Notes: generated from the sequence alone by a model not told the origin. A DNA stretch of 64,000 bases from Novipirellula caenicola (GCF_039545035.1 NZ_BAABRO010000003.1:124001-188000), one strand, 5' to 3'; positions 1-9,369 are shown, counted from the first letter of the stretch. Made by a program: numbers and translations.

Positions 1-232
1 CAAGAGTTTCGTCCACCCCCTAGCCACGTGGCATCTCCGTTCCCTAGCCTGCGTGTCGGGCAGGACCCAGGTTGGACGAGTTGAACTTATCGCAAAAAAA
101 CGCGGTGGATTCGACGAAATGGAATGGGGGATGTGGAGTGTGAAAAATCCCACCGCGCGAGACACGACAACCGGAGGTGGTCGGACCGATGGCTGACGAC
201 GCCTCACGCGGCAGGACAAAAGCAGACAAGCG
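1..232. other. Window edge without a recognisable gene
   Basis: Short open frames exist here, but none looks like a known protein or has a convincing ribosome binding site. The stretch lies downstream of the minus-strand AztD-like gene, so it probably holds its 3' untranslated region. I see no clear terminator hairpin with a T run. Confidence 0.4.
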
Positions 233-1573
233 TTAGTCTCCGATCGCGACAATTCGCGATGGATTTCCGCCTACCGAAAATCTTTCCAAGACACGATGTT
301 CGACTAGCGAGATCAGCGAAAGGGTTCCATCGGCTGGATTGCTGATGATCACTTCACGCCGGCTCGGCAGGACGACTGCCTCGTGATGGCCCGAGTGACC
401 TTCGATTAGATTGCCTCCGATCGAAAGATCCGCAGCGACGGTGGCGTCGGAGCAATCTTTATCTGCATTCGGGTCGAGATCGACAATCAAAAGGCAATCA
501 TCCGCGGGCGACAATTTGTTTTCACGAAACATGATTGCCAATCGCTTGCCGCCGCGAGCTTTCACCGCCAAGGGCGTCGTCAACGTCTCGCCATCGGCTA
601 GTTCGATGGGGAGCGTCGCCACCGTGGGATTGTCGCTAGCCGCGTCGATCCAGCAAAGCCGAGCATCGTTGCCTTTGCCAGCGGTAAACAATACAAGTTG
701 ATCCAGGTTTGCAAAAGCTCCGGTGCGAAGCGGAGTGTCGTCGGCGTCTTTGCCGAGCGAAAGGTGGTTGACCACAATGGAATCCGCCGTCGAACTGAGA
801 TCCAAGTCCGCGTGAACCCAGCAGATGCCGTCGCTTGGCGCCAGGAACACTTTGCCTGAATTGACGGTCGCCCCGTGCAGACCTCCGGTGGGACAGTGGA
901 TCGAGTACCGTTTGCCTTCGTTATCACCGAGTCCGACGACGTCGACGCGTCCGGAATCGTCGCCCTCGCGATCGATCCAGGTGGCATAGACCACTTTGTC
1001 TTCGATCGCGGCGAGCGTGATGTGCCCATGGCCTCCTTCGTGGAACGTCGTGGCCGTTTCTAGGCTTTTTGCTTTTCGTAAACGTGACGCATTGGTGATG
1101 GTAAATCCATTATTGCTGTCGTTGGCTAGCACGAACGATTTTCCATACTTGTAAACGTGTGCGGGGTTGCCCTGATCGGTATCGATCCTGGTGTGCATCA
1201 CGCTTGGTTGGTGTTTCAGCCGCACGTGGGAATGGTCGCCGTGGGATTCTTCGACCGCGCCCGAGTCGATCGCAATCCAGCCGCTACCAACGGTGCCTGC
1301 GGCATGGTCGTGAATGCCCAGCACGATGATGCCCGCATCCGTTTGCATCTGCACCAGCATTTGCTCGGCGGTGTCCAACGATGGAAAATCGGGGATGGGC
1401 TGCGGCTGCAGCGTCCATCCTTGGGCGTACTTTTTCAGGTCGCCGTAGTTCACGGCAGCGTCGTGGTTGTCTTGCCAAAACAGCCGAGCGACGGTTCGGC
1501 CCTCGGCGTTTGCGGTTGCCGTCGCGATTGTCGGGATCAAGCAAGCGCCGGCCAATTGTAGTAGGGTTTTCAT
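233..1573 (-). CDS. Secreted His-rich beta-propeller protein, AztD-like metallochaperone candidate
   Basis: 446 residues from the chosen start MKTLLQL, giving a Sec signal peptide of about 24 residues ending near ANA. The mature part has repeated short beta-strand blocks, as in a propeller, and many His clusters: HDH at 88-90, HGDHSH at 111-116, HEGGHGH at 178-184, CPTGGLHG at 227-234 and EGHSGHHEA at 391-399. The zinc metallochaperone AztD of AztABCD importers is a propeller with similar His and Cys-x-GLHG motifs, so periplasmic zinc or other metal binding is the best guess. In-frame starts lie upstream at 1588 and 1666; 1588 would follow the upstream stop by one base. It is the last gene of a minus-strand group with a lipoprotein, a DUF1559 protein and a DUF2946-like protein. 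No azt transporter genes are present. Family assignment is by recalled motif only. Confidence 0.6.
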   Translation of the reverse strand: MKTLLQLAGACLIPTIATATANAEGRTVARLFWQDNHDAAVNYGDLKKYAQGWTLQPQPIPDFPSLDTAEQMLVQMQTDAGIIVLGIHDHAAGTVGSGWIAIDSGAVEESHGDHSHVRLKHQPSVMHTRIDTDQGNPAHVYKYGKSFVLANDSNNGFTITNASRLRKAKSLETATTFHEGGHGHITLAAIEDKVVYATWIDREGDDSGRVDVVGLGDNEGKRYSIHCPTGGLHGATVNSGKVFLAPSDGICWVHADLDLSSTADSIVVNHLSLGKDADDTPLRTGAFANLDQLVLFTAGKGNDARLCWIDAASDNPTVATLPIELADGETLTTPLAVKARGGKRLAIMFRENKLSPADDCLLIVDLDPNADKDCSDATVAADLSIGGNLIEGHSGHHEAVVLPSRREVIISNPADGTLSLISLVEHRVLERFSVGGNPSRIVAIGD

Positions 1574-1589
1574 GGTGAGGTATCGCATT

Positions 1590-2006
1590 TTAACGGTGGT
1601 TGATTGGGGTAAGCGGGCGAACGGCACCGCGGGGAAGGCTGATGGAGTGGACGTCGCCCTCGGCAAGCGGCTTTAGTTTCAAGCCGCTGACGTCGGGCTT
1701 CAGATACTTGGCGTCGAGAATCCAGCCGCCATCGCTGAGTGAGGAAAGCGAGACGAAGTATTCATCGGGCTGCGGACTCGGTATGTGGTCAAAGCGAGCG
1801 ATCCCATCGGTCGACGAAATCGCCTGGGCTAGCACGGGACCGGTTGCCGAGCCGTGCAAGCGTACATGCACATCGGCCAGTCGATCGGAACCGTAGGTCA
1901 CCGCAACGCGGACGCCATCGGTTTCGCTCGGATCCGGTTGCAATGAACCGCACCCAGAGCACGTAAGCAGTGAAGGAATCAACAGAGTGGAGGCGAGCGT
2001 TTTCAT
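1590..2006 (-). CDS. Small lipoprotein with carboxypeptidase-regulatory-like fold
   Basis: 138 residues. The N terminus MKTLASTLLIPSLLTCSGC is a signal peptide with two candidate lipobox cysteines (LLTC and CSGC). The rest resembles the small Ig-like carboxypeptidase-regulatory/transthyretin-type domains: strands around VRVAVTYGSDRLADVHVRL, then a TDGIARFDHIP segment typical of such folds. In planctomycetes such a lipoprotein often follows a DUF1559 gene. Here the start overlaps the DUF1559 stop by 4 nt (2003-2006), so coupled translation is likely, and the stop lies 16 nt before the AztD-like start. Enzymatic activity is not expected; a surface or periplasmic binding or structural role is inferred. 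Confidence 0.6.
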   Translation of the reverse strand: MKTLASTLLIPSLLTCSGCGSLQPDPSETDGVRVAVTYGSDRLADVHVRLHGSATGPVLAQAISSTDGIARFDHIPSPQPDEYFVSLSSLSDGGWILDAKYLKPDVSGLKLKPLAEGDVHSISLPRGAVRPLTPINHR

Positions 2007-3055
2007 TTCGGCACCTCCACCACTTCGCGTCCATCACGCGAGAACAGGGCATGGTACAGGTCGCGATCGATCGAATCGGTCAGGAAATGGATGCTGCCGT
2101 CCAACATCGCGTGCATGCTTCCACCGGAGTGATAGGACCGCGACGCAAAGAAACCGCGGCCGTGGATTCCGATGTCGGGAATACGGTGGTTGGGGGTCAT
2201 GTAGCCATTGATCACGGTGGCATACGGCACACCACGAATCCACGATTGGCCTCGATTGCCACTGTAGGACGTAATGCGAGCCGGGTAGATGGTGTCCAGA
2301 TCGGGATTGGAGATGAGCGTTCCATCATCGAGAAACCCGGGGTTAGGAGCCACGTTGCCCGTGGTGCTGCCCCAATTGGCGATGCGGCGGTGTGGACCTT
2401 CGGGCGTGGCTTCGCTGACGCCGCTGGTTTGGTCCCCGAGCACCGTCTCGGCAATCAGCACGGTATTGGACGTGCCATCGAGACAATCTCGGAATCCTGC
2501 CCACGAATCGGTCCAGACCATGCCGTCGGTGCGGTAGCGATCGTCGTAATGCGTGTCGGTGCCACTGCCGTAGCTGAACATGTAGCTCAACCCGCCGCAC
2601 GTCCCTTCGCTGCCGTCTGCAAAAACCGTTGCAAAATTGGGGTCTCCGACGTCGCTTGGACAGAGAAAGGTGGGCACGACCGACGTGATCGCATCACGCT
2701 GCTTGGGATTGAAACGAGCCATCCAAGCAGGCCCCACGAGTAGTGGTTCCTCAAAGTTGATCAGGTCGCTCAGCCCTGCCTGCTCGATGTACGGTAGCAC
2801 TCGGGCTTGCACTGAAAAACTGCTCGAACCCGTCATCGCGGGAATGACTTTGAACGTACTTTCATAGTTGTGAACCGCTAACGCGATCTGTTTCAGGTTA
2901 TTGCTGCAAGACATTCTTCTTGCAGCCTCGCGTGCGGCTTGCACCGCAGGCAATAATAGCGCCACCAAGACACCGATGATCGCAATGACCACCAGCAGCT
3001 CAACCAGGGTGAAGGCGGCTCGGCGCCGGCGACGATTTGGGGGGTGATATCTCAT
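2003..3055 (-). CDS. DUF1559 pseudopilin-like protein
   Basis: 350 residues from MRYHPPNRRRRR. A basic leader is followed by the type IV pilin/type II secretion methylation motif FTLVELLVVIAIIGVLVALL, then the DUF1559 signature AVQAAREAARRMSCSNNLKQ. The C terminus carries the expected H-x-GG...DGS element (HSGGSMHAMLDGSIHFL). DUF1559 proteins occur in dozens of copies in planctomycetes; their role is not settled, and pilin-like or surface-exposed structures are assumed. An upstream in-frame start at 3094 would place 13 non-leader residues before the basic stretch, so 3055 is preferred. It is the second gene of the apparent metal cassette. Confidence 0.9.
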   Translation of the reverse strand: MRYHPPNRRRRRAAFTLVELLVVIAIIGVLVALLLPAVQAAREAARRMSCSNNLKQIALAVHNYESTFKVIPAMTGSSSFSVQARVLPYIEQAGLSDLINFEEPLLVGPAWMARFNPKQRDAITSVVPTFLCPSDVGDPNFATVFADGSEGTCGGLSYMFSYGSGTDTHYDDRYRTDGMVWTDSWAGFRDCLDGTSNTVLIAETVLGDQTSGVSEATPEGPHRRIANWGSTTGNVAPNPGFLDDGTLISNPDLDTIYPARITSYSGNRGQSWIRGVPYATVINGYMTPNHRIPDIGIHGRGFFASRSYHSGGSMHAMLDGSIHFLTDSIDRDLYHALFSRDGREVVEVPK

Positions 3056-3378
3056 TTTTGTCGATTGATGTGGAAGTGGATTGGATAGGTGCAAGGCCCC
3101 AGTGTGCTAGCGGCGCGCAGCTTCAGCCGCTCGCGTCGCTGGCTCAGTCAAAGTGGCTCGACGCCACCTCGAGTCGAAGCGAAACGATTGATTGAATCAG
3201 CGGCCTCGCGAAACATCGCGGGCAGATGTCACGCAAGCCCGGATTGCCGGCGTGTGAGGGATCGTCAGCGATATGACGCAGGGGCAGCCGCAACGTGTAT
3301 CGGCAAAACGTGACTTGAGTAACACGCAGTGCAGGACACGAACAACAGGATGCAAAAGAAATTCGCGAGCCAGATGGC
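3056..3378. other. Intergenic, 323 bp, no gene seen
   Basis: This lies between the DUF2946-like gene and the DUF1559 gene, both on the minus strand. I find no coding potential with a plausible start, no repeat shared with other gaps and no clear hairpin terminator. It probably holds the 5' region of the DUF1559 transcript. Confidence 0.4.
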
Positions 3379-3867
3379 TCAAGCGATAGCAGGAGGACCG
3401 CGGGGCGCGGCGACGACGAGAAAGGCTGAAACGAGGATGAAGCCGCGTTGATTTTCCGCTTGCTCGACGTCAACATCGCTGAGCACCGCGGTTTCGTGCT
3501 CCCAAGTGAAGCCACAGGGGGCAGTGAGCGATTGGCAAATCAGGCAGCGGTCGTGGTCGTGATGAGCTGGGCTGTGCTGATGGTCGTCCGGAGCATCCGT
3601 TGTCGTGACCGGTTCGTCATCGTGATGATGGCATCCGTTTGAGCAACCCGCGTGAACGGATCCCGACTCGTCGGCGCGGGCCAAGTCAACACATTGGGAT
3701 TTGCTTTCCCCTGCTGATCCACTGAGTGCCGATCCACAGTCTGGCAATCCACTGTCGCACGTCACACCGTCATGGTATGTCGCAACATGCAGCCATGCAG
3801 GGGCATGTCCCAGAGCGATGATGCTGCACAAGACAGCAGCAAGAAAGGGTCGGATTATCGAAAGCAC
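3379..3867 (-). CDS. DUF2946-like His/Cys-rich membrane-associated protein
   Basis: 162 residues. A hydrophobic N-terminal segment (about 5-25) is followed by a soluble stretch dense in Cys and His: CSNGCHHHDD at 75-84 and a run with HQH, AHHDHD and RCLIC at 96-111. A second hydrophobic segment (about 142-155) ends in APRGPPA. The HxH...C-x-x-C core and the terminal R-x-PP motif match what I recall of DUF2946, a family often found near copper or zinc genes and TonB receptors. Metal sensing or handling is therefore suspected, not shown. It is divergent from the ECF sigma gene and upstream of the DUF1559, lipoprotein and AztD-like genes. Family call from motif memory. Confidence 0.6.
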   Translation of the reverse strand: MLSIIRPFLAAVLCSIIALGHAPAWLHVATYHDGVTCDSGLPDCGSALSGSAGESKSQCVDLARADESGSVHAGCSNGCHHHDDEPVTTTDAPDDHQHSPAHHDHDRCLICQSLTAPCGFTWEHETAVLSDVDVEQAENQRGFILVSAFLVVAAPRGPPAIA

Positions 3868-4178
3868 AGCGGCATTCGTGGCGAGAGTTCAGGAAGAAAA
3901 ATGGGGTCCGACCAAGGACAGTTTCGTTACGTTAGTGCGAGGCATTCGGTTCGTCAAGTCAACCATATTGCCCGACTGCGATGGATGTTATGGGGCAAAT
4001 TATCCGTTCACGCGTGATGGCGTGATTGCTCCAGATCGACGCCTCGGTTTGTCCTTGATGATTGCTGGAAACGCGTGTTTGCAGAGTTTTCTGTTCTACA
4101 ATAGTGACTTCCTCTTTCGCCAAGAAAATTCGCAGCGGCGACTTTTTTCTTGTTAACCTTTTCTCTGAGGCGGCATTT
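3868..4178. other. Divergent promoter region, 311 bp
   Basis: This separates the minus-strand DUF2946-like gene from the plus-strand sigma-factor operon, so both promoters should lie here. TACAAT at 4097-4102 could be a -10 element for the sigma operon, but I see no good -35 at the right distance. I found no convincing Zur- or Fur-type palindrome. Confidence 0.4.
4167..4170 (+). promoter_or_regulatory. Ribosome binding site fixing the ECF sigma start
   Basis: GAGG lies 8 nt before the ATG at 4179. It decides for this start over the in-frame upstream start at 4062, which would add 39 residues unlike any sigma factor. Confidence 0.6.
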
Positions 4179-4730
4179 ATGGGTATGCACACGCCCAATT
4201 CTCACTCTGCCGATGAAGCGACGTTTGTGGGACAGCTGACTGAATGTCAACTGCCTTTGATGCTGTACGTCCGTGCATTGATGCCGGGCGATCATGCGGC
4301 GAGCGATGTGATTCAGCAAACCAATACGAAGATCTGGGAAAAACGAGCCGATTTCGAGCCCGGAACCAATTTCAAAGCCTGGGCCTTTGCGATTGCCCGT
4401 TTTGAAGTGTTGAACCATCGAAAACAACAGGCCCGGGATGCTCGTTTGCGATTTTCCGACGAGCTCGAGGTCACGGTGGCGGATGAATTGGTCGCTCTGG
4501 ATGATGATCTGTTGCAGCGACATGCTGCGCTGCGGGAATGCATGAAGTCGCTCAAACCCGAGAGCCGTGAACTGTTGATGTGTCGTTATGCGTCGGCTGA
4601 ATCGTTGGCCGAGTTTTCAAAACGTGTTGGTCGCTCGGTGGGTGGAATCAAGGTGACGCTGCATCGGCTGCGGACCAAGTTGGCAGATTGTATTGAACAG
4701 CGACTGGTTGCGACAGGAGAAATGGAATGA
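4179..4730 (+). CDS. ECF RNA polymerase sigma factor (planctomycete type)
   Basis: 183 residues. Sigma region 2 spans about 20-90 (YVRALMPGDHAASDVIQQTN, then FKAWAFAIARFEVLNHRKQ), and region 4 spans about 112-175 with a helix-turn-helix (LAEFSKRVGRSVGGIKVTLHR). There is no region 1 or 3, as expected for ECF factors, and the length is normal. The sequence type matches the Rhodopirellula/Verrucomicrobium ECF family. The stop overlaps the start of the next gene by 4 nt (ATGA, 4727-4730), whose FecR-type product is probably its anti-sigma partner. It should direct transcription of its own operon and perhaps other loci; the target promoters are unknown. Confidence 0.93.
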   Translation: MGMHTPNSHSADEATFVGQLTECQLPLMLYVRALMPGDHAASDVIQQTNTKIWEKRADFEPGTNFKAWAFAIARFEVLNHRKQQARDARLRFSDELEVTVADELVALDDDLLQRHAALRECMKSLKPESRELLMCRYASAESLAEFSKRVGRSVGGIKVTLHRLRTKLADCIEQRLVATGEME

Positions 4731-6445
4731 CCCCTGACGAACGATCTACATTGCTCGATTCGCTTCTGGATGGTGACATCAGCGAAGCCGATTTTCTCAG
4801 ACTCGAAGCTGAGTTGATCGTCGATGCAGAAGTGCGACAAGAATATTACCGACGGTTGCAGTTGGGCGTGCTACTTGAACGCGAAGCCGCCGAGTCGTTA
4901 TTGGATCCGAGCGTCCACGCGGCCGCGGTCCTCGATACTGCGACGGATCCAGCGATTGAGCACGCGACGAACGACACTTCTGCGGCTCGAATCAAATCAT
5001 CCCGTATGATGCTGTTGGCTGGTACCTTGCTTGCCATCGCGGCCAGTGTGTTTGTCGTGGTGCCATTGATTCGTGGTGCCAGCGAACCGCAAGATCTTGT
5101 CGCTTGGGATCCCAACGCGGCCACGAATTCCGAGCGAGTGAGCCGTCCCGAGAGTGAGCCATCGGCGAGCGGGTTTGCCATTTTAAGTGGTCAAAGCGAG
5201 GCCGTTTGGGAGGGAGTCGCCATCGGTAGCGGTGGTTTGTTGCCCGGGGGCGAATTGCATTTGAAATCTGGTTTGGTGCACCTCGAATTGTTCAGTGGTG
5301 TGCAGGTGGTCGTTCAGGGTGAGGCGATTTTTTCAATCGACTCGCCCATGCAAATCAGTATGACTCGTGGACGGGCGCGAGCTCAGGTGCCCAATGCTGC
5401 TCACGGTTTTCGTATCAAGACGGCTGCTGGCGAAGTCGTTGACTTGGGGACTGAGTTTGCGGTGGATGTCACCGACGATCGCTCGAGTGTGCAAGTCGTG
5501 GATGGCGAAGTCGAATTGCGGCCGCAAGGAATGACCGCGGTGGCGGATTCGCTGCGGCTTTTGGAGGGCGAGTCGGTGGAACTAATGTCCGATGGCCAAG
5601 TTTCGCAAACTCAAACAGCGGATCTGAATCTCGTTGGCCCCGTCGCGTTTCAAAAAGAGCTTGCTCAGTCGCAGTCGAATCGTTTGCAGCAGTGGCAAGC
5701 TGCCAGCGAACGGATGCGGACCGATCCTCGGCTGATTGCTCATTATCAAGTGGATCCAAGTGCAGAATGGTCTCGACAATTGGTCAACCTTGCCGCCGGA
5801 CGCCGCGACGTTGCATCGGATGGTGCGGTGGTCGCCGCCCAGCGGGTCACCGACCGCTGGGGGCGTAGCGGAGCCGCGCTGGATTTCAGCCGGACTGGCA
5901 GCCGGGTGCGTTTGGATGTTCCAGGCTCGCACCGAGGCTTGACTCTGTATTGTTGGGTGAAAATCAACAGCCTGGACCGTTGGTACAACTCGTTGTTTCT
6001 GACCGATGGTCACGAAGAACGCGAGCCGCATTGGCAAATCATGGACGACGGCCGCATGTTCTTTTCGGTGAAGGCACCGCTAGCGGAGTCGCAAGAAGAA
6101 CAAAGCTTTTCGCACAAAATTTATTACTCCGAACCCATTTGGGACACCTCGCTCAGCGGTCGCTGGATCATGTTGGCGACGGTCTATGACGTCGATGCTC
6201 AACAAGTGATTCACTATCTAAATGGAAAACCGGTCAGTCGTGAAGCGATTCCTGCGGAGTCGTTATCCGAGGTGATCAAGATTGGCCCAGCCTCGATCTG
6301 CAATTGGAGCCAACCGATGTATCGCACCGATGCCACGTTTGTGGTGCGGAATCTGAATGGGGTGATGGACGAATTTGCAATGTTCTCGGGAGCATTGTCG
6401 CCGCAAGAAATCAGCGAAATTTATAAGGTGGGAGATCCCTATTGA
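4727..6445 (+). CDS. FecR-type anti-sigma protein with C-terminal LamG-like domain
   Basis: 572 residues. The cytoplasmic N terminus (about 1-90) resembles planctomycete anti-sigma domains (LLDGDISEADFLRLEAEL). One membrane span lies at about 94-116. A FecR-like periplasmic domain follows at about 150-275 (GRARAQVPNAAHGFRIKTAA, GEVVDLGTEFAVDV), and a LamG/concanavalin-like domain at about 385-560 (GLTLYCWVKINSLD through VMDEFAMFSGALSPQEI). This architecture suggests an outside ligand, perhaps a polysaccharide, that controls the sigma factor encoded just upstream. Translation is coupled on both sides: 4-nt overlap upstream and a TGATG junction with the next gene at 6443-6447. Ligand and mechanism are inferred. 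Confidence 0.88.
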   Translation: MTPDERSTLLDSLLDGDISEADFLRLEAELIVDAEVRQEYYRRLQLGVLLEREAAESLLDPSVHAAAVLDTATDPAIEHATNDTSAARIKSSRMMLLAGTLLAIAASVFVVVPLIRGASEPQDLVAWDPNAATNSERVSRPESEPSASGFAILSGQSEAVWEGVAIGSGGLLPGGELHLKSGLVHLELFSGVQVVVQGEAIFSIDSPMQISMTRGRARAQVPNAAHGFRIKTAAGEVVDLGTEFAVDVTDDRSSVQVVDGEVELRPQGMTAVADSLRLLEGESVELMSDGQVSQTQTADLNLVGPVAFQKELAQSQSNRLQQWQAASERMRTDPRLIAHYQVDPSAEWSRQLVNLAAGRRDVASDGAVVAAQRVTDRWGRSGAALDFSRTGSRVRLDVPGSHRGLTLYCWVKINSLDRWYNSLFLTDGHEEREPHWQIMDDGRMFFSVKAPLAESQEEQSFSHKIYYSEPIWDTSLSGRWIMLATVYDVDAQQVIHYLNGKPVSREAIPAESLSEVIKIGPASICNWSQPMYRTDATFVVRNLNGVMDEFAMFSGALSPQEISEIYKVGDPY

Positions 6446-9318
6446 TGTGTGACATGATCCGTAACATTCGAATTGTTCCTCTGTTGGCGGCGCTGGTAAT
6501 CGGCGTCGGGTTGACCAGCACGCTGCTGGCCGATGAGTCGGCGGAGCGCGAGTTCACGTTGAAGGTGTTGCCGCTGCTGAAAGACAAGTGTCTTGGTTGC
6601 CATGGCGCGGACCCCGATGACCTCAAAGGCGAATTCAGTGTGCTGACGCGTGCCGATATGATGCGTGGTGGTGAATCCGAAGAACCCTCGGTCGTTCCCG
6701 GCAAACCGGACGAAGGGACGCTGATCGACGCGATCACGTGGACCACGCTAGAGATGCCTCCCAAAGAAAATGACCGTTTGACCGAACAGCAAATTGCCGT
6801 TGTTCGCCGCTGGATCGAAAACGGAGCTCCTTGGCCTGATGAAGCGGCTCAAGCACGTTATCGCGAGGAGGAACGCCAGCAAGCGGTGACCGACGAAGGC
6901 GTGATCGTTACGACCAGTGGTGGGACGTCAAGCGAATGGACTCATCGACGCTACAAACCCGAAGACCTTTGGTCGTTTGCGCCCCTAAAAGACAAAAACG
7001 AGTTGTTGCCTGCATCGGTGGATGCTGCCGAGGCGATCGATTTTTTCATCGACAGAAAACTTGTCCAGGCGGACCTGAAGGCTGCCGGCGAAGCGAGTCC
7101 CGAAGACCTCGTGCGTCGCGCCACTTTGGACCTGACCGGGTTGTTGCCAATGCCCGAAGAGGTCGACGCGTTTGTCGCCGCTTGGAATACCGATCCGCAG
7201 GCCGCTTGGAGCGAATTGGTGGATCGATTGCTTGACAGTCCGGCCTATGGCGAGCACTGGGCTCGACATTGGTTTGACGTGACTCGCTATGCCGATACCG
7301 GTGGGATGGCGAACGATTTTGAACGCTCCAACATGTGGCGATATCGCGACTACGTGATTCGCTCGTTCAACAACGACAAACCGTACAACGAGTTCGTGGT
7401 CGAGCAAATTGCCGGTGATGAACTGGCCGACGAATCGGTGCGAGCTCGCAGTAAAGGCAACGAAGTGGCCGTCAAGAAAGCTCAGCTCAATGGTGACTAC
7501 ACGCCGGAAGAAGCCGAGTGGATTATCGCCACAGGCTTTTTGCGACTCGGGCCTTGGGATAACGCGATGATCGAAGCGGACGAGGCTCGCCAAATTTTCT
7601 TGGATGACCTTGTCAACATTACCGGACAGACCTTTTTGTCCACCACGATGCGGTGCTGCAAATGTCACGATCATAAATTCGACCCACTCCCGACACGAGA
7701 TTACTACCGCATGTACGCGGCATTTGCGGCGACGCATATGGCCGAGCGCAACGTGCCGTTGTTGGATGTCGAGAGCCGCGAGCAGTTCGAGGAAGGACGC
7801 GCTCATGTCCAGAAGATGCTCGATTTTGCGGTTGCGGAAAAGACACGCTTGGTGAACAAACGCGAAGCCGCAGCACGCAAATGGTTCGAAGAGCACAATC
7901 TGCCGTACAAGGACGAAGAGCAGCGAAAGAATCTGCCCGACGAAGAGAAGCCGGAACGGCACGTCGGGCTGGATCACGTCGAGCAAGGTCAGTTAAAAGT
8001 TCGCGAGCAGGATGAATGGATCTGGACTCGCCGGCTTGAACGTTACAAGCCGATGGCGCAAAGCGTCTACAATGCCGAGTTTGCAAAATTGCCTTGGAAC
8101 GGGGCTCGCAAATTGCGAATCACTCCGGACAAGAAAAAAGAATCACTTGTTAATCACATCTTGGTTGGCGGTGCACTGACGGCATTGGGGGACCCTGTGT
8201 CACCAGGCGTATTGAGTGCGGTTTCGGTACCGGTTGATCCCCAGACGGATGATCCTTATTTGCTAACCGATTCGGTGGATGGCCGACGATTGGGGCTCGC
8301 TCGCTGGATCGCGCATCCTGAGAACGCATTGGCCCAGCGCTCGATCGTCAATCGTATTTGGCAGTACCATTTCGGAGTCGGCTTGGCTGCAAACGCAAAC
8401 AATTTTGGTGGCAAGGGCGCCAAGCCGTCGCACCCGGATTTGCTTGATTATCTCGCTGGCGACTTTGTCGAGAACGGTTGGACGATCAAGCGGATGCATC
8501 GCAAAATCATGATGTCCGACGTCTACAAACGTTCGACGATTCCGGTGGATGCCGAACAGATTGCTGAAAGTGATCCCGACAACAAATTGCTCTCCTATTT
8601 CCCTCGCCGCCGTCTGAGTGCCGAGGAATTGCGAGATTCGATTTTGTTGATTACGGGCGAACTGCAACAATGTGACGGTGGTTTGCCGATCAGTCCCGAG
8701 ATCAATATGGAAGTGGCGCTGCAGCCGCGAATGATCCAGTTCTCGTTGGCGCCGTCCTATCAACCATCGCGGACCCCCGAGTTGCGAAACCGCCGAACGA
8801 TCTATGCGTACCATGTGCGGGGACTCGCGGATCCGTTCACCGAATTGTTTAACCAACCGAATCCAAACGATTCGTGTGAGTTGCGCGAGACGGCTTCGGT
8901 GACACCGCAAGTCTTTACGCTGCTCAATAGTGACACGATGACGGATCGTTCGATTGCCTTGGCGCTGCGGTTGGAACGCGAGTGCAAGACGCTAGCCGAA
9001 CAAATCGACCGTGCGTTTCGTTTGACCCTAGGTCGTCACGCGACCGACGATGAACAACAACAGCTATCGCGTTATGTCAAAGACATGCATGTGTATCATC
9101 AATCGGTCGATCCTGAGCCGGTCGAATATCCGACGGTCATCACTCAGTCGTTGGTCGAAGAGTTTTCGGGCCAACCGTTCCAGTACGAAGAGATCTTGCC
9201 GGTCTTTGAACGTTACGAACGCGATAAAAAAGCAGCGGATGTTTCGGACCAAACGCGTGCACTGGCCGACATGTGCTTGCTGTTACTCAATACCAACGAG
9301 TTCATGTACGTCGACTAA
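6445..9318 (+). CDS. Planctomycete cytochrome c / DUF1549 / DUF1553 protein
   Basis: 957 residues from the ATG that overlaps the preceding TGA. Signal peptide at about 1-29. The planctomycete cytochrome-c domain has a heme site C49-L-G-C52-H53. DUF1549 follows from about 190 (ATLDLTGLLPMPEEVDAF) with the usual CCKCHDHKFDP, a second CxxCH. DUF1553 begins near 610 (LARWIAHPENALAQRSIVNR, then GWTIKRMHRKIM). These domains (PSCyt1, PSCyt2, PSD1) define a large planctomycete/verrucomicrobial family of unknown activity, usually paired with a DUF1501 protein, as here 125 bp downstream. Periplasmic redox or polysaccharide-related work is often assumed. Regulation by the upstream ECF factor is likely from the coupled operon. 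Confidence 0.92.
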   Translation: MCDMIRNIRIVPLLAALVIGVGLTSTLLADESAEREFTLKVLPLLKDKCLGCHGADPDDLKGEFSVLTRADMMRGGESEEPSVVPGKPDEGTLIDAITWTTLEMPPKENDRLTEQQIAVVRRWIENGAPWPDEAAQARYREEERQQAVTDEGVIVTTSGGTSSEWTHRRYKPEDLWSFAPLKDKNELLPASVDAAEAIDFFIDRKLVQADLKAAGEASPEDLVRRATLDLTGLLPMPEEVDAFVAAWNTDPQAAWSELVDRLLDSPAYGEHWARHWFDVTRYADTGGMANDFERSNMWRYRDYVIRSFNNDKPYNEFVVEQIAGDELADESVRARSKGNEVAVKKAQLNGDYTPEEAEWIIATGFLRLGPWDNAMIEADEARQIFLDDLVNITGQTFLSTTMRCCKCHDHKFDPLPTRDYYRMYAAFAATHMAERNVPLLDVESREQFEEGRAHVQKMLDFAVAEKTRLVNKREAAARKWFEEHNLPYKDEEQRKNLPDEEKPERHVGLDHVEQGQLKVREQDEWIWTRRLERYKPMAQSVYNAEFAKLPWNGARKLRITPDKKKESLVNHILVGGALTALGDPVSPGVLSAVSVPVDPQTDDPYLLTDSVDGRRLGLARWIAHPENALAQRSIVNRIWQYHFGVGLAANANNFGGKGAKPSHPDLLDYLAGDFVENGWTIKRMHRKIMMSDVYKRSTIPVDAEQIAESDPDNKLLSYFPRRRLSAEELRDSILLITGELQQCDGGLPISPEINMEVALQPRMIQFSLAPSYQPSRTPELRNRRTIYAYHVRGLADPFTELFNQPNPNDSCELRETASVTPQVFTLLNSDTMTDRSIALALRLERECKTLAEQIDRAFRLTLGRHATDDEQQQLSRYVKDMHVYHQSVDPEPVEYPTVITQSLVEEFSGQPFQYEEILPVFERYERDKKAADVSDQTRALADMCLLLLNTNEFMYVD

Positions 9319-9369
9319 GTGGGATAGGCTTCCAGCCTGTCAATGTGGGATAGGCTTCTAGCCTGTCAT
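9319..9369 (+). repeat. Two direct copies of a 25-bp intergenic repeat
   Basis: GGGATAGGCTTCCAGCCTGT occurs at 9321-9340, and again at 9347-9366 with one change (CTTCTAG). The copies are joined by a 1-2 bp spacer and begin straight after the stop codon of the cytochrome-c protein. The same unit forms a long hairpin at 10857-10920, on the other side of the DUF1501 gene. Confidence 0.9.

Noticed and set aside
598-1029. Long frames opposite or offset to the AztD-like, OPT, sucA and desaturase genes
   Set aside because: They are shadows in other frames of well-supported genes, with Arg/Pro-rich translations and no domain similarity.
4097-4102. TACAAT as -10 promoter of the sigma operon
   Set aside because: No acceptable -35 at 16-18 bp; mentioned with the region but not listed as a promoter.
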